Source: Selaginella moellendorffii (taxonomy: Eukaryota > Streptophyta > Lycopodiopsida > Selaginellales > Selaginellaceae). Taken from it: 64,000 nt of DNA. Position numbers and translations under genes: made by a program. Positions 38,333 to 50,875 of this stretch are shown in pieces. The notes under the pieces were generated by a model. The model had not been told where the DNA came from, searched no databases, and worked only from the letters and a program-made list of their open reading frames with translations. Positions within the stretch are counted from its first letter, which is position 1, and each line of letters begins with the position of its first letter. The stretch lies in assembly GCF_000143415.4 (NCBI RefSeq), contig NW_003314272.1:2009728-2073727 (forward strand), written 5' to 3'.

Positions 38333-41300
38333 AAACTTGATTATGAGACCTTTTAAATCCCAAGCCTTAAATGCATTTCTTATTTCGGGATTTTGGGGGG
38401 AAATACCATGGCCTAATTACTTAGTATAAGTACCTTTACTCCCCAAAGGTAAGGCTTAAACCCCTAAGAAAGAGTGAGGACTAATGAGTTATATAATACT
38501 TAAATGGGGCACCATTCCACTTAAGTCAGGAGCATTATAGTTGGTTTCTCTTTTGGGAGTGGGAGTTACTTTTAAACACTTCCTTGAGGGGCCTCTCTAA
38601 CATTTCTAGAGTCCATGCTCATTCTCACTTAATACCACTAACCCCTAGTCCTAACCTTAATTTAGTTTGAAAACATTATTGATTATTTGGGTCACCACAC
38701 TCTAATCGTATGCCTTCCAGCTTAAGTTGTGCCATTCTCATTTTCATTGGGATTCCTTTGGCAAAGGATTCTTATGAACCCACTAACTTGACCTCAAGGC
38801 ATCATACCTTGGCACATTTGGTGTCTCCACACCATTGGCTCTACAAACCTACCCTTACAACTCTTCTCATTTGTGTCTAAATCTTTGCCCAGACCAAAAC
38901 AATTGTTTCTTATGCCAACTATCAGTTAGCCCTATATACACAACTTTGCGCCAAAGTTGTTTTCTTCTAGGAACATCTTTCCCACAACATTAGTATAGCA
39001 CATTCTACCATCAATGAGATATTTATTGTTTTCATATTTGGATCTTATGATCCTCTCCATCCTTCGTAGGGTATAACACACCTCAATCCAAATGCTTCTA
39101 CCAATCCTTTTGGACCATTCCTTGACTCCACTCGAGTCATCTAGCTTTTTGGACTTTTGCTCATTCGACGACCCTTAAAATACTAGCCTCCCAGCTATTT
39201 TTTAGGTGTCAGTTCACTTGAATACATTTTTTTGTATTTATGTCCTACTTACAAGGACCATCTTTACAAGTGTTACTATTTTCCGTTCCTTGTAGGCTAC
39301 CTTTGCCTCTTAGGATTATCCGTCCATATGATGAGAATACTAACTTATCCTCTAAATACACCCCAACTCCTTGGGTTTGTTCCAACATTTATAAAAGGTA
39401 ACCTTGGCTACCATTTCAAGGACTCATATCCTTATCCATATTTAACTTCTCACAATTATTAATTTTGGTATCAAATTCATGAGTACCAACCTCAATTGTA
39501 TGAGGATAATTTTGTGACTCTTTTATTATTTTGGAGTGTCTATCTTTTCTGTTTATCACAATTATATTAACCAGTTTGCTAAGTCAAATGCTCATCTGGA
39601 TTACATCCTCAACTCTCTAAAGAAAATTTTATACTGTTCCCAAGATCCCAAAGTCGGTCCCTTATTGACCATTTTCTATCCACCACTTTACCTACAAGTT
39701 CATACATGAACTGTAGTGGAGAGTTATGTCCTCCCAACCTACTACTTCTCAAGGATAGGCCCACTCCTAAGACCTTCCAATGCTAACCACAAGTGGTGAT
39801 ATACTTGAGCACCAATAACAATCAGACTAAGGAATAGCTCCAATTTGTAAGCAACTAAATTTTCTATTTTACTTTAGTCACTTAACTACACCTTCAACCA
39901 CCTGGAGGAGTTTCACTCACAACCTCTATAAGTCTTATTCCGGACTTAGGGCTTGCTAGCCCTAGGAATGGCATCCATGCCATTCAACCTTTGCACTTGG
40001 TCCAAGTGCTCCACATATTTAATTCTATAACCGACACTTAAAGGTACCATTAACATATTAGCTTATTACGTTAAGGCTATGGCCATTCACCTTTGTTATA
40101 CTGGTGAACCAACACCATTTGCAACACAATCCCATCTCTCAAAAACTAGGCCATCCATTCATGAGTGATCATCCTAGATCCACCCCTTAGCATCCTTAAG
40201 ATGCTTGCAAATAGCCTTCCTCAATATCCCTTTTTCAATCCCACTAAATCCCTTTCTGTCCATGGCCGTGTTCACCAACACTGCCATTGGGTCAAGGCCC
40301 ACTGGCTTGACCACTAAGTCCCACTGTCCTTTGGGACTTTCTCACCATGTGACCATATCTTTAGTCATTATACTAGAGGACTACTTCTCTTCCATTCCAT
40401 AGTCTGGGATTTTGGGACAACATTTCAAAACACCATGGCTCTATACAAGCTTCATGGGTACTCTCCTCACACCTTTAAGTGCTCTAGCCATGGGGCTAGA
40501 GCAAAATTCCATTGAGCCATGCTAGGTATCCAAATAGGTAGTGCCACCCATACTTGGACTGGGAGTATCGATCATTCAATCTCCTGGGGGAACTAGAGTT
40601 AGCTCTTGAACACTTCACCAAGCTACCTTGTTTGTTTATCTGTATTCACTCTAGCTTTGGACTCCTCAATGGATATATCATCACCCAGCACATGGACATA
40701 ACCTTCCTATGTCACATTAGCCTTTCCTAGTCACCCCCACTAGGTTTAACTCCCACACTCTTTCTATTATACTTTTGGAATCCCCTATAGCAGCCCCCCC
40801 TTCCAGGGGGACAATCACTTTGGGCTTTCACCCAATAGCTTGTATTAGTATTCGGACTCAGACTTAGACATGGTCTTAGTCTCGATCTCAGTCTCAGTTC
40901 CATCTTGAACTCCATTTTAGGTCCATCTCAGACTTTATCTTGGACTCCATCTTAAGTCCATCTCGGACTCTTCCATGTGTCATGTGTTGGTCCTCTTGTG
41001 TCCCTTTTCTAAAGACTCACTTACTATTTGCTTTGTGCTTGTTCCTCGAGCATTTTGTTAGGTGTTCCACTCCCACTCTCGACTGTTCAAGTTGGAGCTT
41101 TTAGTCCAAATGTGTTACTCTCATTTGGCTTCCATTTCAACCACTACCACATGGCACCCTTTTAGCTCCACTTTTCGGGCTCTTGGATTTGTGTCTTATA
41201 TTATGGCACTAGATGCCTCATTTCCACCACCACTCGCAGCTTCTCTTGTGCTATAGATAAGTTCTACATTTCCCTGCTCTTTAGAACCATTTGGTTGAAC

Positions 41301-41560
41301 ACTTGGTTCAGGATCAACCATTGCTTGGATCTGAACACCACTGCTCCCACCATAGTCTTCCTCCAAAGCAGCACCTTGAACTTGTGAGGTGTCCCTAGTG
41401 AATCTAGCACAATGATCTAGTTGTTTTCCTAGAGAATGGGTCTATTGAGTTTGACCATCACACTTCTTCTATTGTGGCATGATTTATATATTCGCATAAA
41501 AATGACAAATAAACTTGAGTAAATATTAAAAAAAAGTTTTGAAGAAAAATAGGATCAATT
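38333..41560. other. Decayed transposon debris, possible gag remnant on minus strand
   Basis: About 3.2 kb with no usable ORF. At about 41270-41482 the minus strand reads a degraded N-terminal-like peptide (MPQ, stop, KKCDGQTQ, stop, THSLGKQLDHCARFTRDTSQ onward) that may be an old retrotransposon gag start. Around 40890-40975 the phrase TCCATCT(T/C)GGACT recurs several times, a short tandem degeneracy. Confidence 0.35.
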
Positions 41561-42010
41561 TCCTTGGCACTGGGAAGATTGATTGTTGCTAAACCAATCT
41601 TCCAGCACTAAGGGAACAAAAGAAAAAAGAAAAGAAGTAGCTCCCTTAGTGCTAGGAAGATCAGTTTGCTGCCAAACCAATCTCCCAATGCCAAGGGAAC
41701 AAAGAAAAAATGAAAAGAAGTAACTCCCTTGGCATTGGGAAGATTGATTTGATGGTGAATCAATCTTCTAGTGCCAAGAAAACTAAGATAAAAAGAAAAG
41801 GAATAGCTCCCTTAGCGCTGAGAAGATCGGTTCAACGGCAAACCAATCTTCTAGCGTTGAAGGGACAAAAATAAAGAAGAAAAGAAGCAGTTCCCTTAGC
41901 ACTGGGAAGATCAATTCATTTCTTACAACACCAAGGTAACGACAAAAGAAAAAACCCCAGAATCTGATGTGCTAAGAAGATCGATTCATTGCCAAATCGA
42001 TCATTCCAAT
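41561..42010. repeat. Tandem array of ~83-bp hairpin units
   Basis: Units start at about 41561, 41642, 41725, 41808 and 41893, with a degenerate sixth near 41960; spacing is 81-85 bp. Each unit contains an imperfect palindrome: a left arm like CTTGGCACTGGGAAGATTGA, a 10-15 base loop, and a right arm like CAATCTTCCAGTGCCAAG. An A/G-rich linker (AACAAAAGAAAAAAGAAAAG) follows. Compensating changes occur in several arms (for example TTAGCGCTGAGAAGATC with CTTCTAGCGTTGA). No coding potential. Confidence 0.85.
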
Positions 42011-42454
42011 GTGAAGTAGCCGTGAAACATAAGTTGCTCACGAGCTAGGAGCAAAAGATGGGGAGATGGAAAAGTAGCAAGGAGAGGCATATCTTGATTG
42101 AGGAGTGTCTTTCTAGTGTCTTGAAAAGCATCTAGCATTTTGATTGAGAAACATCTTGAAGCACATTACAAGATTTAAGCTTTTTTCTCTCACCATTCCT
42201 TGCTCAAACCCTAGCAGTAAAACCTTAAAAATTAATGGTTATGATCAATAGTCACAATCAATAGTCATGATTTTCATTCTCTTTAATGGCAATTGCTTTC
42301 TAGATTCTAGTGATATGTCAATTTTTTAACAGTACTTTAATTTTGCAAATGGTAGGATTTATTTATTGGATAAATCCACTATGAATATAGATTTCACATG
42401 TTCTTTCCAAGGAGACAATTATTCAATGCTTTAGATATTAATATATGTGTAATT

Positions 42455-43040
42455 GATTGTGAGAGGAATAATACTGTTGAAATGAATGGGGTTATGAGTG
42501 AGAGGCACCGATTAATCACGAGAATTGTAGCATTAATTGCTTATTCTCCCTCTCATCTTCATGCTCTCTTCCTTGCAAAAGAGTTTCATTGTTTTGTGAT
42601 AAGTGAAAGAGAGTCAAGTTTGAAAAGATTGGTTTGTGCACAATTTTTTCAAAGTGCTCAAGCAAGAAAAAGATATGAAAGAATTCTACTTGAAGTTCAA
42701 TCAAGAGCTTCCAATTGTTTTCTCTAAGAGTGTTATAAAAGAGAATTTCCTTTGCAAAAGATTCAAGCTGAAGCTAAGATCAATTATTTTGGAGAATGTA
42801 TGTCGGGATAAGGGTAATCAAATAGAAAAATCCATTCTTCTCAAAAAAACCACACACGAACCATCTTTCCAAGCTTGACTCTCTCTCACTTATCACAAAA
42901 GAATGAAACTCTTTTGAAGGGAAAAAAGCATAGAGATGAGAGGGAGAACAAGCAATTAATGCTAGAACTGTCGTGATTAATTGGTGCCTCTCACTCATAA
43001 CCCCATTCATTTCAACAGTATTATTCCTCTCACAATCAAT
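42455..43040. repeat. Inverted repeat, ~185-bp arms with ~200-bp loop
   Basis: Left arm 42455-42640 and the reverse complement of 42850-43035 are near-identical (roughly 88-90 percent by eye). Both contain GAATAATACTGTTGAAATGA and AAAGAGTTTCATT. The loop (about 42640-42830) is a copy of the N-terminal segment of the transposase-like sequence found again at 43190-43370. A transcript across it would fold into a long hairpin. Confidence 0.8.
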
Positions 43041-43189
43041 TATACAATTAATATGGGTGGTTCTCAAAGATTCTTATATATCTCTAGATTCTAAACGGTT
43101 GTATATTTTGTTAAAATAATTAACTTGTCCTTTGCAAAGACACAACTAATTAAAGCTCATAATACAAAAGAATATCTTTGTTCTTTCTT

Positions 43190-43860
43190 GTCAAATTTTT
43201 TCCAAGTGCTCGAGCAAGGAGAAGATATGAGAGAATTCTACTTGAAGTTCGATCAAGAGCCTCCAATTGTTTTCTTTAAGAGTGTTATAGGAGAGAACTT
43301 CCTTTACAAAAGATTCAAGCTAGAGTCGAGATTAATTAGTTTGGAAAATGTATGTTAGGATAAGGGTAATTAGATAGAAAAATCGATTCTTTTCGATAGT
43401 GGTGTGGGAGAGAATGAGATTCAGTGGGATCTTGATAGATGTACAAATCAGGAGATTCTAGTTACAGGATCTTCGAAGCAAGTAGAGGAGAGCGCATTAG
43501 TTTCATAGCCAACTGTGCAAGGAATGAAGGATGAAATTGTTATTCTCTCTCGTGATGAAAGTGAAAAAGATGAGCTTCTCGATATAGTTTCCTAGACAAA
43601 TAGGTGCGTTCCTTTTGGATTAGTTTTTGAAGTAGTGGATAAGGTATTTCGGCAATCTCAATCATTATGGTTGGAATTGAAGGAGTTCCAGTACATGAGA
43701 GGTGAGGAGCTTCTGTCTTTTTATAATGGGAATATATTCTTTGAATTTCCACTAGCCAATTTGTCAAGTAGGAAGAGGGGCATGGAGACGTGTCTTGATC
43801 TACATAATTGGTGCAAAGTAAAGACGACCCACTTTGTTAGGGCATGGCCATTGAAAGAGT
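43190..43860 (+). pseudogene. Old diverged fragment of the same transposase family
   Basis: The plus strand encodes, with stops, REFYLKFDQEPPIVFFKSVI, SGVGENEIQWDL, LSFYNGNIFFEFPLANLSS and RKRGMETCLDLHNWCKVKTT. These align in order with the transposase N-terminal half in the big elements (HFRDHPPLSFSQSIVSESFL, SGVGEGGQQWDL, SSYNGNIFFELPPLVSS, GMETKQDIHNWCKIKTTHF). Protein-level conservation with low DNA identity shows this is an older relative in the opposite orientation. It ends abruptly after KTTHF. Confidence 0.75.
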
Positions 43861-44789
43861 GAAAGAGAGAGAGGGAATATTTTAGTCCTCAGAATATTCC
43901 CCATCTTCCTTGTATAAACCCTTGCCCCACAAGGGCAAAAGAGGGGGGGGGGGGGGGGGGTGGGGGCATTTGTGGAGAGCATTGAAGCATTTTTCGTGTT
44001 TGAGTGAGCATTGGGGGAGGTGCCCCTCCTTCCCCTTAATAAATGGTGAAGCATGCAGCATTTTCTATGACATACAACACTTTTTGAGGTGTCATTTCTC
44101 TCTTTTCCTTTTGGTCGTAGACTTTGGGAAGGAATTTCTTGTTTGTCTTGCGGTGGTTTTTTTTTATCTTGGGCATGTTGGATAAGTTGGGAGCTCCTTT
44201 TTTCTAGCAAAGTATGGCACTCATCAAACCATGCAATATTTAAGGAGATATAACGTTTCTTGGCTCAGTTTGATAAATATTTTGGGGTTTTTACTTTCTC
44301 GCCTAGATCCTTGGCTCAATTTCTCAAAGTAGTGCATTTGGGCTTGTAGATTTGGCATAGATCTACAAGTAGTGGTGATTCTTGGCGCTAGATTTAGACA
44401 AATTGACGGCATGTAAAAGGATTTAGTTTTCCAACTAGATTGGGTCATCTATGTAGTAGGAATTCGTACTTCTCCGGGTTTTGTTTTAGATGCCATTTGT
44501 TTCTAAGGTGCTCTTGGTCCTAGGCTTTCCAAAAACACTAACGGCACCTTAATACCAATCTACATCAGTGACATGCACATATTTTTCCACAATATTGGTG
44601 TTCTGGGCTACTTCTTCTTGGATTTTGAGGAATATTAAGGTAGCTTCTTCACACATTCTTGCGATAAAGGGTAGACGGAGCTAAGATTTTTCCAATGAGC
44701 CCACCAACAATCAAAATGGGGAAGGATCGAGACTAGAGGACTCATTTTTTTCTTTCGGGCTAAACTTTGTTGGGAGTTCCTTGGGAATG
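43861..44789. other. Repeat debris with an 18-base G run
   Basis: No gene recognised. 43943-43960 is a run of 18 G followed by TGGGGG, preceded by a short Cys-Pro-rich plus-strand sequence of no clear meaning. Homopolymer length may be uncertain in the assembly. Confidence 0.45.
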
Positions 44790-45010
44790 AAGCAATCTTC
44801 AGAGAGCAATAGTAGGCATAGGAACAGAAACGGGAGCAAAAGTAGGGACAGGAGTTGGCGCAGGAGTAGGAGCAGGTGCAGGGGTAGGAGTTGGTGCTGG
44901 AGTAGGCACAGGAGTAGGAGCGAGAGTAGGGGGTTACTAGTTACAGGTTACAAGTTCTTAGTTACTGGTTCTTAGTTACTAGTTACCAGTTACCGGTTAC
45001 TACAAGAGGT
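44790..45010. repeat. 6/12-bp minisatellite and TTACTAGTTAC-type repeats
   Basis: 44800-44930 is built from GGAGTAGG(A/C)(A/G)C-like hexamer pairs that encode an Arg/Ser-rich run in one frame and Gly/Val/Ala in another. 44935-45003 follows with repeated (T/A)GTTACTGGTTCTTAG-type words. It lies upstream of the gag fragment and may be part of that retroelement's leader. Confidence 0.55.
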
Positions 45011-45165
45011 CAACAGTTACTCTGCAGGTAAATAGTTATATGTTCTTGAGGCCTAAATCTCTTTCCATTTTCAATCTTATTTCTCTTCGTCATAGACATT
45101 TTGGGCAACTTTGAGCAACTTGAGCACAAGTCTACAGTCTTCTTGTTCTTATCAACCCAATTGCC

Positions 45166-45696
45166 TTGACTGGGCATTTGCAGTGTTCAGGGTATTTGAT
45201 GCCGGTACAAACTAGACATGCGACAAATTGGCACCTTTTTACCATACCTCAAGGCCCTAAGGTACAAAGTAAACTTTTTAATATCCAAAGGCAGCTTAGG
45301 TATGACATAGCACCTTCTTGGGCCGAGTCCTCTTCATCCTCGGCAAATTCTAGTGACTTAGATCTACGAGTTATGGCGCAGCCACCTTTAGCTCGACCTC
45401 AGCTCCATGTTTTGTAGAAGGGGAGTGATCTCCTGACCTTCTCAGGTGTTGGAACATTCTCCCCAACATCACATATTAGTTGCTTTGATTACTATTGCAC
45501 CACAAACTTGATCATCGATAATGATCGTATGTGCCGCGACTTCTTGCAGTCTCTCGAAGGCAAAAAAGCAACTTGGGTAGATTCCCTCCTCCCAGAGGAC
45601 TACACAGACTTTCAGACACTACTTGCTTTTTTTAGAGAATGTTTCATTGAAGAAAACCCACAAATTGGCTACTTGTTGACCTCTTTTCGTTCTGGC
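45166..45696 (+). pseudogene. Retrotransposon gag fragment (left part, interrupted by DNA transposon)
   Basis: One frame with a single internal stop (TAG 45415-45417) reads LLTFSGVGTFSPTSHISCF, CRDFLQSLEGKKATWVDSLL and FQTLLAFFRECFIEENPQIG. This is the conserved W...L...F...F pattern of the LTR-retrotransposon gag domain, Ty3/gypsy-like. The frame ends at the insertion point of the 12.5-kb element. The downstream part (GAHKSISDYITRFCILEVVL) resumes at about 58,214, in a shifted frame. Confidence 0.7.
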
Positions 45697-45760
45697 GGGC
45701 GCGGACCATACTTGAGCTCATGAGTTGAAGAGTTGAGCTCACGAGTTGAGCTCAATTTTC
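45697..45760 (+). repeat. Left terminal/subterminal repeat of copy 1
   Basis: Begins GGGCGCGGACCATAC and continues with three GAGCTC words alternating with ATGAGTTGA/ACGAGTTGA. The same sequence starts copy 2 at 59622. It is the partner of 58150-58203 in inverted orientation. Confidence 0.8.
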
Positions 45761-46238
45761 AATTGTAATTTAGTACAAACATTATAAATTTTAAAATTTT
45801 AAGGTTATGGTGAACCTAATAATTTAATAACTCTCTATATATTATATAGATAAAAATGTTCTAAAGAACACTTTTTGTTCTAATAATTTAAATATTTACT
45901 ACATGCAATGATAGGGATATTTGTTAGAACATAAAATAAATTTTTTGCAAAAAAAGTATTCTTGTCACTTCTTTAAATTTGTACTCTATGCTTTCTAGCT
46001 AGTAAATGTTAGGTTTGTCAGAATTAAAAAATTATTAAATTTGAAATAAGATTCTATGTGAAGCCATATAACCGTTTGAAAGGAAAAAAAATAACCGTTG
46101 ATGTAAGCTTATTGCATATAAAAGAAAGACTTGGTTCTTTGTAGAATACATTCTTGAGGGGTTTGTCATAGCATACTGTCTAGAATTTATAGATCTTCAT
46201 TCACACTCTCATTCGAAAAAAGGGAAATACACCCACAA

Positions 46239-46691
46239 ATGTCTATGGGTTCTAGTGTTGGTAATTTTAACTCTCACAATCTTTCTTCCCAGGGCTCAAG
46301 GGCTAGGAGATGCAATAACTATCCTATTGCATAGCATAACCAAATCACACAAGAGAATGAAAGAGAGGATAGTGAAGATAGTGATCATGAGTTGGAGATA
46401 AATGCAATGACAGAGGGTGCAACAAATTGGGTGAAAAAGAATACCCTTTTACTTGTTTTAGAAAAGTGCAATTCTGCCACTTTCAAGAAGTGCTCTATAT
46501 GTTTTCTAGCGTTTGGTGGAAACAATGGCAATGATCAATATGATGGTATATATGCTCTTGCGACACATTGCAACATCACGCACCCGAAAGACTACCATGA
46601 AATCTTTTTTGAGATGGTAAAGACAGAAATGGAGACACACGAGTACTATGGGTAGTATTGCGAGAAGAACACTCGGAAGCATATAAAATGA
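46239..46691 (+). pseudogene. Small CPIC zinc-finger ORF, copy 1 (two stops)
   Basis: Same as the intact 150-codon ORF at 60164-60616 but with TAG at 46335-46337 and another near 46653. Both correspond to CAG in copy 2, so both are C-to-T changes. The finger Cys is also altered (KKCSICF instead of KKCPICF). Confidence 0.75.
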
Positions 46692-46806
46692 AAAGTGAAA
46701 TGAAAAAGCACATTTGTATTAATTATATAAAGTATAATAAGTTTTATTATTGATAGAGAATAAACATCGATAGTGTTGGAGAAATCTAATTAGCTCCAAA
46801 AGTTTT

Positions 46807-49800
46807 CTACAACTCAGCAATAGTAAAGCTTGCTTGGTGTATATGAATATCCACTTTAGGATCCTGGTGCAAGATGTTGATGAAGATGTAGTACATATGC
46901 TTGCAAGGAGCATATGCCTTCCCATGTTCCTCGCGCTTCGTAAAGTCTGGACATGTGCAAGAAGGAAAGTCGTGAATGGCAATTGTGTACTCTCCACCTT
47001 CTGTTTTGACTGTGTACTCCTTTGCAAGCATAGTGATGTACTTCGTGGAGAGAATCTCACACTCAAGTGTTTGAGCCAAATTTATTTTACCTTGCTTCTG
47101 CTTGGAGACGGTACCAATAAATTTAACTGCCTTACCTTTTCGTGCTGGCCTCCTGTGCATCTCTGTAGGAATAGTCTTGCTCCTGTCACTCATGTCTCCA
47201 ACTCTCCTCTCAAGATTAAAACCAGATTTCTCAAGGTTTTCAATCTCATCCGAGGTGAGCATGACCCCATTAGCAACCGGCCATTCTTTAGGTACTACAT
47301 CAGGTTTAGTCACTATAGTGTCTTCAAGCCGCTTCGTATGGTTGGCGTCGGTGTTGCAACAATATAACCAGCACCATCTTGAAAATCCTGCTTGCTTTCG
47401 TTCCCCATAGAAACATGGGGCTGGAACAAAAGCAGATTTTTCACCACGAATCCAGGCCCAACACTTGCCCCTCGGAAGCATCCCCACACACCTTACATTT
47501 GATTTTGCTGGCACACGTCGGATTGCCCATTGCTTCGGCTCCACGCTACGGTAAGCAATTTCAACCTGTTGCGATGCACTCTCTTCATCAGCCACTTGAG
47601 GTGGCTCGGTCCAAGAGCGGTGTCTTGGAGCAGAATGGTACTCGACATCAGGCCTGTGAGAGCTTTTTGCTCCAAGGTCCGTACCAACATCTTCCCCAGC
47701 AAAGGAAAAACGACGCTTTGAGCGGACAGTCTTCATATCACCAATAGAAGCTCGAGGAGTGTACTCCATAGATGTGCCACGGACCACTTCCTCAACTGTA
47801 GTTGCCACTGTTCGGGCGGGTGGAGTTAATTTTCTCTTCATCCTATCATGTAACATCTCAACAGAAGGCCCTGTTCCCATGTAGCTTCCTTCCTCAAATG
47901 CCAGTGCTTTTGAAGATTGCTCTATAGCACGTACCAAATTTGATAGACAGGCTTTATATAGACTCATCTTCCCTTTCCCTGCCTTAGAGGAATGCCAACT
48001 CTAGTGCTTACTTTCGGAGAGATTCACAGTTGGGGTGTATGCGAGGTCCTCAAGTGGTTGATCCTAATGGAAAAGGGAATATTAAAAGGTAATAAAAGGA
48101 GAAGAAAAAATACAAACCAACCTGAAAAGAGTGATATCCCCACTAGAATATCCTAACTTCCCACCATCCTAACCATGACTCAAGTTGTGGTATGCAACTT
48201 ATGTCTGTATGGCCATCTTCACGCCACAAAATTCGAATCTCGTTTGCTTTTGCCTCATGCTCTTCTTCAGAAGGTGCTACTTGCCATTGTTTGCACAACT
48301 CCTTAAATATTGATTGAAACTCTGGCTTGATAAGGTGGCAGTGCTGGTTTAGGTTTTGAGCCCAATGGAACTCACAAGTCCTCTCACGACCTTCCAATGG
48401 TTGACCATTCCCAAAAACTACTCGGATACCATTCCAATTTGCACCAGCCCCATCTGCCATGAAACCACGAAAGTTTGCAGGCTTACCAGTCCGCTTTAGG
48501 ACAATATCAGAGAGGGACTTCCAAAATATTTTTTGTGTTGTCTGGTCTTGTACTTTAAACTCTGCTGTCGCAATTGTTAAGTTACAACGTAGCCTATGAA
48601 AACATAAATATTATAACAATTTCAATATAATGAGAATAAAAATTACCTTGGATCATACACATGAGCTCCCATGGTTGTCCAATCGGATACACGCTCCATA
48701 TGGTCAAAATGTATCCATGCATTTGCAAGGTCACTAGACCCAAACATGTCCATTCGGGAGACAAGATCTACGCTAGAGGCAAGGCCCATGGTAGACATTT
48801 TGAAGACGAAGGGGCGCTCTTGTTCATTCACAACTTAGTCTGGAAACAAACTTCCGTGGATGAACTCATATGGACAGGTCCGTTTCAATTCAAGGATGGA
48901 GTCAATTTTTGATTGCAACTTCCCCTCTCGAGATTCACACATCCAAGATTTTATCCTAAACAATATAATGTAAGAAAAAATTATTATTATAACATATGAA
49001 AAATAACGGATGTACCTCCTTAGGCTAGTAGCAGGTTGTATTCTTCGTAGTAAGTCCCGCAAGCTAGCCTCGTTTAGTTGAGTCTTTTGGCAACCTGGAT
49101 TGAGTAAGGTATTTGCGATAAAATCCTTGAGGATGGTCTTCTAAACATGCTTCGGAGTTGCAGATGAGTTTCTCATAGTCTCTTCCTTTACAGCATCTTT
49201 GAAACGGTTGAGAGAACTCCTTTGTATCCCTTCCTGCATTGGATGCATATGTGTGCCAACATGCACTGCAGCTCTTCCAGCCACTCCATCCCGTGGAAGA
49301 AAGTAGTACATCTTGGCCTCGCAGATAGCACGACATAGAGGAGCATTTTTGCAGAATCGACATTTGAATCCAACAGCAATGGTGTCACAGGCTAGAGGAT
49401 TGACTGCAGACCCTTCAAAAAATATAGAGTTTCTAGAGCGGTCTTGATTGCATGCTTCATCCACACAATCTAAATGCCCACCACAATGAACTATAGACAC
49501 TGTGCCTTCAAAATGTTGGAAGTGTGTGGTCTTGATCTTGCACCAATTGTGGATATCCTGCTTGGTTTCCATCCCCTTCCGTTTGGAACCTGTGCTGCTG
49601 ACAAGAGGTGGTAGCTCGAAGAAAATGTTGCCGTTGTAGGAGGATGGAAGCTCACTCACAAGCCTATACAAAAATAAGTGCATGTCGATTGAGAGGCGTG
49701 AAAACTGGAAAGCATTGCTAACGGCTTTGGTGGGCATTGCTAACATCTTCACTTGAACTAGAAGAGGACGAGAGGATAACGACTGACTCTTGCTTCACAT

Positions 49801-50083
49801 TCACTTTCGCTGAAGTGCATTTTGGCATTTTGACTGGAGATCCAAACACTCGAATCTCCTTCGACTTGGAATTTTGTAAATCCCATTGTTGTCCACCCTC
49901 GCCCACACCAGAAAGAAGAAACTCCGAGTATGCAACTATACCGGTGTCGTTGTGGATCACAGCCTCTAAAGAAATAGAGCCAAGACGAAGATCAAAACGC
50001 CGACATAAAAAACTTTCAGAAACAATACTCTGAGAGAATGAAAGAGGTGGGTGATCTCGAAAATGAAGAAGAAACCTCTCCAT
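46807..50083 (-). pseudogene. MULE-type transposase with SWIM zinc finger, copy 1
   Basis: Minus-strand multi-exon gene starting at ATG 50083 (MERFLLHFRDHPPLSFSQ). Order: N-terminal family-specific region; Cys/His-rich DNA-binding part (CGGHLDCVDEAC, FKCRFCKNAPLCRA, VHVGTHMHPMQEG; WRKY/FLYWCH-like); RNase H-like core (VHFDHMERV as candidate first Asp, GFMADGAGANWNGIR as second Asp, ERTCEFHWAQ, NLSESKHW as candidate Glu); C-terminal SWIM finger CTCPDFTKREEHGKAYAPCK followed by His. Lesions in this copy: an indel with filler around 49733-49745, TAG at 48145-48147 (in VRIF-stop-WGYHSF), and an early TAG at 46807-46809. Classification as Mutator-like rests on the D-D-C..H-E layout, the SWIM finger and the 9-bp target duplication. 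Confidence 0.75.
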
Positions 50084-50875
50084 CCTTCTCAATAGGTTTT
50101 GGAGTTCTCTCTCTTGATGCTACTTGTAAAAATCTATAGTGAAACATAATTGAAATTTAAATAGAGTAATAAGAAGACAACGTACAAAATGAATTTAAAT
50201 TCTATAGCAAATTTAACATGTGTAAGTGTGACAGTATTAATATTGCTGTCATCTATTATGATGTCTGATGCATGTATACACATAGATCCAAGGAAAGATT
50301 TTCAGCACGTGAAGTTTGATAGTTAATAATGATACCAGTAATGACATTCTGCTATAACGTGTCAAACCAAGAGATCCAATCTAACTATCAGCACGTGTGA
50401 TATGTCAAGTTGTCAAATTTTAAGTGGTAGATGATAATAAATCTTGTCAAATCTTATTCTTCAATAATAGATTTGATTTGTAGTACAACTCAAGTTTTAT
50501 CCATAATTGTGAACACTGCTCAATGACATTTAAAGCATGTGCCTATTGTTTAGGATCTAATATAACACAAAATAAAGTATATGGATATAGTACAACATAT
50601 TTTAACATTCCTTATTTATACTCTTTGAAGTTCTTGTAACGATTCCAAAATATGTACAAAATATTGATGAGAATGCATCATTTCTAGATAATTTGTAAAA
50701 TATAATATCATATCTCTAATAACAGAAATGTTGATAGGTGCCAGTTATACCATCATTAAAATATACAAAATAAAGAAGCATAATTTACATATAATAATAA
50801 TGATAAGATAAAATAAGATCAAAGATATTGTGATGGTTGAGATTTAGGTTATTCGGAATGAATGGCCAGGATTAG
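50084..50875. other. AT-rich transposase upstream region
   Basis: About 790 bp between the transposase start and the tandem repeats; AT-rich, no coding frame recognised. Presumably carries the transposase promoter. Confidence 0.45.

Noticed and set aside
41561-42010. CRISPR-like array
   Set aside because: Nuclear plant DNA; units are whole hairpin repeats of about 83 bp without unique spacers.
44781-44975. Arg/Ser-rich splicing-factor-like ORF
   Set aside because: Translation of a hexamer minisatellite.
46834-47747. Plus-strand ORFs over the transposase (and the same at 60729-61669)
   Set aside because: Shadows of the minus-strand transposase exon; conserved between copies only because the DNA is.
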